Below are positions 57,233 through 64,000 of a DNA stretch of 64,000 bases, in pieces. The notes under the pieces are model-generated. The model did not search any database, was not told the DNA's origin, and worked only from the letters and a program-made list of their open reading frames with translations. The stretch lies in NCBI GenBank assembly GCA_001599815.1, contig BCIA01000003.1:2976001-3040000 (forward strand). Direction: 5' to 3'. Numbering within the stretch: the stretch's first letter is position 1; every line of letters starts with the position of its first letter. Position numbers and translations under genes: made by a program. Source of the DNA: Furcasterigmium furcatum. Taxonomy: Eukaryota; Ascomycota; Sordariomycetes; Glomerellales; Plectosphaerellaceae.

Positions 57233-58210
57233 TTACTCCTTAAGTTCCGGCACCCCAGCCTCCTGGCCTACTATTTCTTGGATCCGCGTGTCGTTATTCT
57301 TGATCATCTCCTGGCTCTTGGCCTCCAGTTCCTTGGTGAAAACCCTCAGGATCGGGTCTACAGTGAAGTAGGAGAATATCCGAGCACGGCGCTGGTGTTT
57401 CCTCTTCCTCTCCTGCTTGCCGCGAGGCCTCTCCGGCGCAGCATCAGCCTTGAAGAAGGCGTCGACCAGGTCGGGCGGCACGCCGTTCTCGAGGAGGATC
57501 TCCCGGCGGCCCTCCTCCGACTCCTCCTCGAGGACCTCGCCCTCGATCTCCGCGAGCCGCTCGGCGGCCTCCTGCTGCTTCTCAGCCTTTTGCAGGGCCT
57601 CCTCGGGGTCAGGGAGCTCGACCTCCTCCCCCTCGTCGGGGAACAGGTACCTGGCAAAGTCCTCGGGCATGCCGTTCTCCACCAGCGTCTCCCGCTCCCG
57701 CGCGGGATCCAGCTGCTCGCCGGCCTCCGGTCCCTCGTCCTCCTGCTGGGCGCCCCCGAACTTGCCCTTGCTGAGGGTCTTGTCGGCCTTGTCCCAGGCG
57801 CGCTGCTTGACCTCCTCGAAGAACTGCTTCTTGCGCCAGTTGCCCGAGCCGTCCACGAGGCCGTACTTCTGCAGGCGCTCCTTGGTGCGGCGCGCCTCCA
57901 TGTCGCTGTTGGACTCGCCAGGGAGCCGGTGCGGGTCGCCCATCTCGGGGAGGCTGCGCTTGGAGAGCCCCGGGCTTGCGACGCCGAGCTCCCTGTGCAG
58001 CTGCTCGAGGATGGCGCGGTCGAGTCTTTCCGAGGGGAGCTCGGAGGCCGTGGGAGTCAGGCTGATGACCACCTCCGTGACGATGTTTGCTCTGGCGGAG
58101 GGGATCACGGTATTGGTGCCGGGGAGGGAGACCGTGACGGTGGCATTGCTCGGGCGAGCCACGTACACCTTATTGCAGTCTGGGATGTCTGGGATGTGAA
58201 CGCACGGCAT
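57233..58210 (-). CDS. Hypothetical charged protein with repeated ENGxP motif
   Basis: Single exon, 325 aa, no signal peptide. Residues 1-60 are beta-rich (ATVTVSLPGTNTVIP). The middle and C-terminal parts are strongly charged and helical: Glu/Lys coiled-coil-like runs (EEALQKAEKQQEAAERLAE) and a basic KQERKRKHQRRAR patch that could be a nuclear localisation signal. RETLVENGMPEDFARYLF and REILLENGVPPDLVDAFF are two versions of one unit, about 70 residues apart, which indicates an internal duplication. It is preceded by a CA-rich leader. No known family is recognised; a nucleic-acid or scaffold role would be a guess. Confidence 0.68.
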   Translation of the reverse strand: MPCVHIPDIPDCNKVYVARPSNATVTVSLPGTNTVIPSARANIVTEVVISLTPTASELPSERLDRAILEQLHRELGVASPGLSKRSLPEMGDPHRLPGESNSDMEARRTKERLQKYGLVDGSGNWRKKQFFEEVKQRAWDKADKTLSKGKFGGAQQEDEGPEAGEQLDPARERETLVENGMPEDFARYLFPDEGEEVELPDPEEALQKAEKQQEAAERLAEIEGEVLEEESEEGRREILLENGVPPDLVDAFFKADAAPERPRGKQERKRKHQRRARIFSYFTVDPILRVFTKELEAKSQEMIKNNDTRIQEIVGQEAGVPELKE

Positions 58211-58765
58211 GATGTGCGAGATGGAAGGGGTGTAAAAGTTTGAGAGAGATGTGATGATGCCTTGTGACGGTGTGGGAATAGAAGACAGAGAGAAAAGGGG
58301 GAGGGCGGGCGATGTGAGGGGGGCAGCTCAGATTTATGGGAGCGGCCCGTCCTACAACACACACATACATACACACACATGGAAAAAGGAAGTACCAAGT
58401 AAAAAGGTATGTTTTGTCGAGTTAATCAAGGCTATTCCTCTACGAGTGACATATGTTACATGTATGTTCACACTGGGCGCCTGAACTTCCCACACGCCTC
58501 AGGGCTTGGAGGCTTGAATCTCAGCCCTGATGCACAAACTCTCCTCCGTGGCTCCAGATCCGGTTTTGGACAATGCCTCCTTCACGCATGGCAGGCTCCA
58601 TGGCTTTGCCACAGATCCCCCTCCAGCATCCGCTCGGTCAACATTGCTGCACCGTAGGTAGCTTGGTGCTCGGGGGCTTGAGGCCGCAGAGTGTCAGCCC
58701 ACTCGTCACAAAGATGCCGCATCAGGGGGCAGACTTACCTTGGCAGTCAGCGGTCGACGGATAAT
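58211..58765. other. Intergenic with CA microsatellite
   Basis: 5' flank of the charged-protein gene; contains the microsatellite at 58354-58380. No gene is recognised. Confidence 0.5.
58354..58380. repeat. CA/TACA microsatellite
   Basis: Imperfect ACACAC/ATAC run in the leader of the hypothetical charged-protein gene. Confidence 0.8.
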
Positions 58766-58966
58766 TCAGGCGTTCTTCGTGTCCTTCTTGTCGTTTTCTC
58801 GCACAAACAGGGCAAGGAACTCAACGAGCTCTTCGCATTCATCCAGCCCTGCCCACAGAATCGGGGCAATGACATGAATGATCTCGTTGGCGTCCTCTTC
58901 AAGCAGAGGCGCAGGAATGAAGGCCTCAACGAGTCCTTTAGTTGCCTTATCGTTGGCTTGAGGCAT
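58766..58966 (-). CDS. Small acidic hypothetical protein
   Basis: Single short ORF of 66 aa with a balanced, protein-like composition: acidic, with an amphipathic helix (EIIHVIAPILWAGLDECEEL) and a charged C-terminus (RENDKKDTKNA). No signal peptide and no recognised family. Kept because it reads better than shadow ORFs and stands alone in a 1.4-kb gap. It could be spurious. Confidence 0.35.
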   Translation of the reverse strand: MPQANDKATKGLVEAFIPAPLLEEDANEIIHVIAPILWAGLDECEELVEFLALFVRENDKKDTKNA

Positions 58967-59622
58967 GTTGGCGGTCGTGTTCTGATGAGAACGTTCGGGC
59001 GTGGGACGTTGTGGGTTATGCGTGAGACGACGGCGGCGGTATGTGGGTTATGCGTGAGATAGGGGAAGTATGTGGCAGTATGTGGTCGAGATGTGTTTGA
59101 GATGTGCTGTGAGATGGTATTTTCTTGTCGACACGGGCCTTTTATGTGAAGAGGTGGCGCGATGCTCCTGCAGTCGGCGTTGAGCACCCACGCCACGAAC
59201 GCCTATCACCACCCAGGAGCATAATTTACGCCATCTTCAACCTTCCAGATACTATCCCTCAACAGTTCTCAAGCCCGCTGCGGACGGAACTGGGAGAAAA
59301 TACACGGCCGACATAACGGCCTGGCTGCTCCGTGGCTGTTCGTTCGGACTGTTGGAAATCGATATGGCCGTCCTGATAATACGATCGCGAGTTCAGCCAG
59401 TGCCGGCCTCGCTTCTCTGGCCCTCAACCCCAAGTCCGGTCAACGCGTTGTCTTCCGGGGTAAAACCCTGCAGCCTTGCCTTGCACGGAGTGAGTCACTG
59501 TCCAAAGTCACAGAGGTTATCCGTCAAGGTTTGGCCACCAGTAGGCTGAGCTTGCCCTGTTGAGGGGAAGACAATCGGCCGTAAACGTTGTTCATTACCT
59601 TGTTACGCCTTCCAACCCTAAA
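58967..59622. other. Intergenic
   Basis: Upstream of the small ORF and 3' flank of the SRO7-like gene. Short direct repeat tatgtgg/tatgcgtgaga near 59020-59080; nothing else recognised. Confidence 0.5.
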
Positions 59623-62600
59623 TCAGAAGAATTTGCTCTTTAGGCTTCCCATAACCATGTTCCGCTTCTGCTTGTTGACGAACTTTCCCACGTCATCGGC
59701 CCACCCCTGGCTCTGGTTCTGCAGGTTGTCCATGTTGTCGCCCATGAGATTCAGCGACTCCGTTCGCTCGTTCAGCTGTCGCGTGAGATACTCGCCCCAG
59801 CCCTCCTGGGTACCGCCTGGTCCTGCCTGCACACCACCGGCGCCTCCACGAGCGGCGCGCTGTTCCGCAGCTGCCGCGGCCAGCATGCGCTTGCTCGGTG
59901 GCCGATCCGGCGCGATCAGGATATCGAGGTCTGTCGGGGAGATGTACTGCGTCCCTGATAGCCACTGGAGGTTGGAGATGACGGGCCGTGTCGGGATGAT
60001 GAGCTCCGGGTTGATCATGACATCGCGGCTGGGCGGCAGGGGCTGTTTCGCTCCCCAGGCAGACAGGATTGCCAGCTCGCTGGGCCCTGTGAAACCGATC
60101 AAGGTGCCAGACTGTGTGACGGCGGCTGATGTCGTCCGGCTACCATCAAGCATCGACAGCTGGACCTTGCTGATCTCTCTTAGGCCGGGGATGGAGAAGG
60201 CACGCGTGGTCCGGTCTCCAAACACACCCACGATGGCGCGTCCGTACGGCTCGAACTCGGTAATGTTGGCGGCGTCGCACAGCGAATCATCAAAAGACTT
60301 GGACGCGCCCTTGCCTGTTGCGGGCCTGAAGATGCGAATTTCTCCCTGGGTCACTGGGAAGTACCATTAGCAACGACGCCTGCCGAGTTCTTGGGTCACA
60401 GTATACTCACCAGCGACAAGAACGCCATTGACTTGCTGTCCCGATCTCAGCCCGGCCACGACAGGCCCGCTCGCCTCCGCGGGCTTTCCGGTGTCGGCCA
60501 CAATGGGGCAAAGGGCGACCACCTTGCCGTCAGCCTGCTGGAGTCCGACATACTTTGCAGTGTACGAGTTGCCCGACGGCAAGAGCTTGAAGGTCAGCAC
60601 TTTGCCTTGGTTGGTGCCGACAAAACAGCAAATGCTCGAATAGTTGTCACCCTCGAGTGTCATGACGCCGAACTCGATGACGACCGGCCAGTCCTTCGAT
60701 CCCGCAGAGCTCGAGCCTTTGAGGAACGACGAGCGCTTCTCCTTGTGGGCAAACTCGGCCATGGAGACCTGGAGGATGACAGACGGTCCGCGAAGGTCGA
60801 TGATGCTGAAGAACCCGCCCTCGGACCCGGCCGCGACAAAGCCCACGTCGGCGACACACAAGGCCGTGATGGGACCCTGCATCATCTCGTACAGCGTCAT
60901 GGGCAGGAGGCCCTCTTTCAGGGGGGCCTCTGTCCTCGAGCTGATGTCGGTCAAGCCTCCAGGGTTCGAGCTGAGCTGCACCGAGCTGTCCTTGCCGTAG
61001 GATCTGTTCATGCCCCATCGGTACACCACAACCTCACCAGACTTGGTTCCTACCGCAAACTCGCCAGTGGTGCCAGCCATGTGCATCGCTGAGACCTCAA
61101 CATCTTCGAAGCGGCCGAGCGCGCGAGCGACATCGACCTGAAGCTGTCGCGGGTTCTCGATCTCGTCGTTATGACCGATATCCCAGATCCTGACGGTGCT
61201 GTCGCCGTGAGCAACTTGGATGATGTTGCGCCCGTGGTGCGTTTTGGAGGGCTTGCTAGCCATGGCGCCGCCCTTAAGAATTGGCTCGCCTTGGTTGCGG
61301 TTCTCGGTCATGCCGAGCCATCGGCCTCTATCGACAGTCTGCACAGCGAAGCGCGACACGTAAGGGTGAACAAAGGAGAGCGAGGGGTGCAGCATGTTTG
61401 TGGGGGTGATGGGGTATCCGGATGGGAAGCTCATGGTGATGAGCTCGCCCGAAGAAAGAAGAGTCATGATGGCGATGGGATCGTGAGAGCCGGCATAGTG
61501 GGGGGATGTCCGGGGGAAGAGGAGGAAGTCGGTGACCTGCGCGCCCGGTGGCGTAGGGAGGATGCTCTGGCGCTTGCCGTCGAAATGGTCTTGCAGGGCC
61601 TGCCAGGACGAGGTGGCATATGCGGGGGTCGGGCCGAGGTCGATAAAGGTGAGGCCCCTCTGTGGCATGTCCGGGGACTGGCCACCGGCGATGAGCAGGC
61701 CGGTGTCGTCGGCGTTGGCCTTGCAGCACCAAGCGATGCGGGTGTACGGCTCGATGAAAGAGGAGTTGGCCGGGCTGCGCGAGGGCTGGTCGACCTTTGT
61801 GCTCTCCATGGTTCTGGCCGTCAGGAGCCTGCCGTCCTTGGGGTCCCAGAAGACCATGCTGCCGTCGTCGTGGGCGGTGAGAACGAAGGTTCCGTTGGGA
61901 TGCCACAGGGCATGGGTCACGCGAGGTTTCCGAACGGTCTCTGCCCGGCCGCCGCCTCCTCCGGGCGCGCCCGGCTGCAGGACATACTCGAAGAACTTGG
62001 TGGGCTGGTTCTGCTTGAATGAATAGGTGACGACGCCGGTGGTATAGGCGATCAGCAGCTTGCCTATATCTGTCGGGTGCAGGGAGATCGATACGAGGCC
62101 CACGGCCCTGGCGCTGGGGTCGTGCGTTCGCCAGAAGTTGGGCAGGCGGAATTGCGTCGAGATCCTCTCCCTATCGAGATCATATGCCAGCACCTCGCCG
62201 GAAGCCAAGCCCACGAAAACCCAATCCAGGAGCGGGTCGGTCACCAGGGAGACGACATTGCCGGTGATGACCTGACCAGCCACGCGCTCGCCGGCGTCGA
62301 GGTCCCAGAGGCTCAGCTCGTTCTTGCTGTCGAGGGATATGAGCCTGTTGGCCGTGAAGCGCACGGTTTTGAACGATGTCCGCCGCTGGGGCTCGAGGAT
62401 CTTGTGGACGCGGGTGTGGCCGTAGACGAAGATCTTGCCTGGGCCGTACTGGGACTCGTTTGTGCCGACGGCAATGAGGGACTGGATTGGTTCGTAGGCG
62501 AGGCAGCTGGGAGGGAGTCGGTCAGTTCAGAAAGTCTACAAGTCGGTGGGTGGAATCGCCGAGGGACGACGCGCGTCGAGCTGACCTGATCTGGGAATTG

Positions 62601-62704
62601 ATGCCGTATCTTGCCTGGTCGTCGGGTGCAAAGAGCTCGGGGAGAATGCCTGCGGACAGATCATTCTGCATCCCCGTCTGCTTGCCTCGCAGGAAAGCCG
62701 CCAT
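59623..62704 (-). CDS. SRO7: Lgl/SRO7-family WD40 exocytosis regulator
   Basis: Three exons: 62704-62586, 62506-60411 and 60353-59623, giving 981 aa. After a short N-terminus (MAAFLRGKQTGMQNDLSAGI) come two WD40-type propellers. Typical stretches are CLAYEPIQSLIAVGTNE, RLISLDSKNELSLWDLDAGE, THALWHPNGTFVLTAHDDGS and GDSTVRIWDIGH. The tail (GWGEYLTRQLNERTESLN through GSLKSKFF) is an R-SNARE-like helix, as in tomosyn/SRO7. Yeast Sro7 binds the t-SNARE Sec9 and Rab Sec4 to promote polarised secretory-vesicle fusion at the plasma membrane. The first intron starts with GTCAGC, an unusual donor, but the resulting join INSQISCLAYEPIQ agrees with the family. Confidence 0.93.
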
Positions 62705-63407
62705 TCTGAAGCATGCGACGGTAAGCGGGCGGGTGGTGTTGTTTGAGGGAAGGATGGGTGGTGGGAGTGGGATGCAGTCGGCAGCTCCGGGAGATCAGCT
62801 TTCGGAGCGCTAGAGGCACTCAGCATCCCGCGTTAGGGAGGCGGGGCAGGCGCAGCTGGTAGCTCCCGTCCCGCTACCGGCCGTTTGTGCGCGAGCGGGG
62901 TCACTTACTTCACAGCGGGCGGCGGGGCATCCACGTCACAACCTGTGCACGGCGGGACCCGGATGGATGCGTCCAATTCCTGAGCTGGCAGGTCCACTCG
63001 TCCCTTGCAGCGTCCGCCGCTTCTTGGTACTTGTAGGGCCTGGCGCCTGACGTGGGACGTCATATGTCCCGGCCCTTGAATAGCAAGTTGACCAGCAACC
63101 CTTCAGATCGAGTCTTGGATGCCCGATTACCGATCCCTTGCTTAATAATTCATCGACGACACCTGGACGACAACAAAACCGACAGACAGAGAGAGTCCAT
63201 CAAAATGATTTGACGCTCGACTTACTCGGGCCGACCTGAAGTCCAACTAACACATTTACGGCTGAAGGGCACTTGAGAAACGAACGACAGTGTAGCGCTG
63301 CCAATTTCTTCTTGACTAGATACTCTTCTAACAGTTCAATACGTGCGCTTTTGGAAAAACGAACGACAATTCAGAACTGCAAAATCCCTGTTGTATCGGC
63401 TGCCCTT
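62705..63407. other. Intergenic, SRO7 promoter side
   Basis: Upstream of the minus-strand SRO7-like gene and 3' flank of the Gag-like ORF. TGACGT (63048) and ACGTCA (63057) lie close in opposite orientation, an ATF/CREB-like pair. Confidence 0.45.
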
Positions 63408-63992
63408 CTATCGTTTCAAAAACCTGCGCTTCTTCTGGGGCCCCGAGAAGAACACCTCCAAGGCGTGCAACATCTCGGTCGCCGACTCCAGCCTGGCAAC
63501 CTGCTTGTATGCCTTTGAATCGGGGTCGATGCTCATCCGCACGAGCATGGCTGACGTCCAGGGAATCAGGCGCTGCCGTTTGGCCGTCGGGGGATGCTGA
63601 TGAAGATCCCAGTTGAGAGCCAGCACGGTTGACATGGACGTCCTCCATTCGAAGTAATTGCCGATATCGCGGAGGCGGTACCGGCCGCCAAGAGCCAAGG
63701 ACTGCCATGCGGCGGTGTGCTGGCCCCTCATTGACATGGCATCCAGCATTTCGAGCAATTGGGCTTCCAGCATTCCCGGGTAGTTAAATCTGACGGCGGG
63801 GAAGTAGGGTTGGTTGGCCGGAGCCTGGTATGGATTCTGTGGAGGGACGACATGGGGCTGGATGGACGGAGGAGCCGCCGCGGGATGGTGTTCTTCGATG
63901 CTGGTGTTGGCGCTGGACTGGGGTTTCTCTTCGGTGCTGGCACTGGACTGACGGTCCTTTTCGGATTCGGCATCGAGCCTGGGTTGAGTCAT
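63408..63992 (-). CDS. Gag-like ORF, retroelement remnant or domesticated gene
   Basis: Single exon, 194 aa, start at 63992 just inside the window edge. The N-terminal 70 residues are Ser/Gln/Pro-rich and disordered. Then follow LGGRYRLRDIGNYFEWRTSM, VLALNWDLHQ, a polar linker, AMLVRMSIDP and ESATEMLHALEVFF. The order (Leu..Tyr..Trp, vL..lW.l, aLv.i..sl, tA.emw..L) recalls the Gag polyprotein N-domain of copia-type LTR elements. No zinc knuckle is seen and the ORF stops after KKRRFLKR. No LTR, protease or reverse transcriptase is visible on the downstream side, but the upstream side is cut off. It could be an unrelated hypothetical protein. Confidence 0.5.
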   Translation of the reverse strand: MTQPRLDAESEKDRQSSASTEEKPQSSANTSIEEHHPAAAPPSIQPHVVPPQNPYQAPANQPYFPAVRFNYPGMLEAQLLEMLDAMSMRGQHTAAWQSLALGGRYRLRDIGNYFEWRTSMSTVLALNWDLHQHPPTAKRQRLIPWTSAMLVRMSIDPDSKAYKQVARLESATEMLHALEVFFSGPQKKRRFLKR

Positions 63993-64000
63993 CTTGTCCT

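Noticed and set aside
57278..58243. 321-aa plus-strand ORF
   Set aside because: Leu-rich shadow of the charged minus-strand protein. The minus frame has the better start, internal repeats and charge pattern, though neither has a known family.
61171..62022. 283-aa plus-strand ORF
   Set aside because: Shadow of the SRO7-like WD40 gene.
1..64000. CRISPR arrays, bacterial operons, Shine-Dalgarno sites or a secondary-metabolite PKS/NRPS cluster
   Set aside because: None seen. The DNA is eukaryotic, no spacer-repeat arrays occur, and the oxidoreductase, SDR and acyltransferase are far apart with no backbone synthase.

Overview
The window is nuclear DNA of a filamentous ascomycete (Pezizomycotina, most likely a Sordariomycete). 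Genes carry short introns of about 50-90 bases, usually with GTRAGT donors and CTRAC branch points. The ORFs are fungal families: a PTH11/SAT4-type rhodopsin-domain protein, AIM24, an Lgl/SRO7 protein, a fungal GT2 synthase and a Kid-type kinesin. There is one intron-containing tRNA-Pro. Every multi-exon model was joined by hand, and each coding length is a multiple of three. Species cannot be named from the sequence.

Layout. 0.6-2.5 kb (-): secreted FAD-linked oxidoreductase. 3.9-5.5 kb (+): seven-helix rhodopsin-domain membrane protein. 5.5-8.2 kb: no gene seen, AT-richer, repeat relics. 8.2-9.7 kb (-): alcohol acetyltransferase-like enzyme. 10.2-12.7 kb (-): a secreted protein with a Kex2-like site and a Cys-rich membrane-anchored protein. 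14-15.2 kb (-): M28 aminopeptidase. 16.0 kb: tRNA-Pro(AGG). 19.8-20.4 kb (+): small Cys-rich secreted protein. 21.0-22.9 kb (-): type II membrane glycosyltransferase. 25.6-29.4 kb: kinesin-10 (-) and AIM24 (+), divergent across a 357-base promoter. 29.8-31.9 kb (-): large type I surface protein. 32.7-34.4 kb (-): MFS monocarboxylate-type transporter. 35.8-37.8 kb (-): UDP-glucose 6-dehydrogenase. 41.4-42.5 kb (+): GH12-like protein with a GPI-type tail. 46.8-49.0 kb (+): GT2 polysaccharide synthase. 50.5-52.0 kb (+): Cys-rich secreted protein, followed by a small gene remnant. 54.5-55.2 kb (+): single-pass membrane protein. 56.1-56.9 kb (+): SDR. 57.2-59.0 kb (-): two hypothetical proteins. 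59.6-62.7 kb (-): SRO7/Lgl exocytosis protein. 63.4-64.0 kb (-): Gag-like ORF.

How the genes work together. Conserved housekeeping genes (kinesin-10, AIM24, UGDH, GT2, SRO7) alternate with a high share of secreted or surface-anchored products. The most suggestive grouping is UGDH, the GH12-like protein and GT2 within 13 kb. A sugar-nucleotide supplier, a surface glucanase-fold protein and a processive synthase are the parts expected of an extracellular polysaccharide locus, possibly one that contains glucuronic acid. That is inference. The kinesin-10/AIM24 promoter holds a full RFX-type X-box and two CACGTG boxes.
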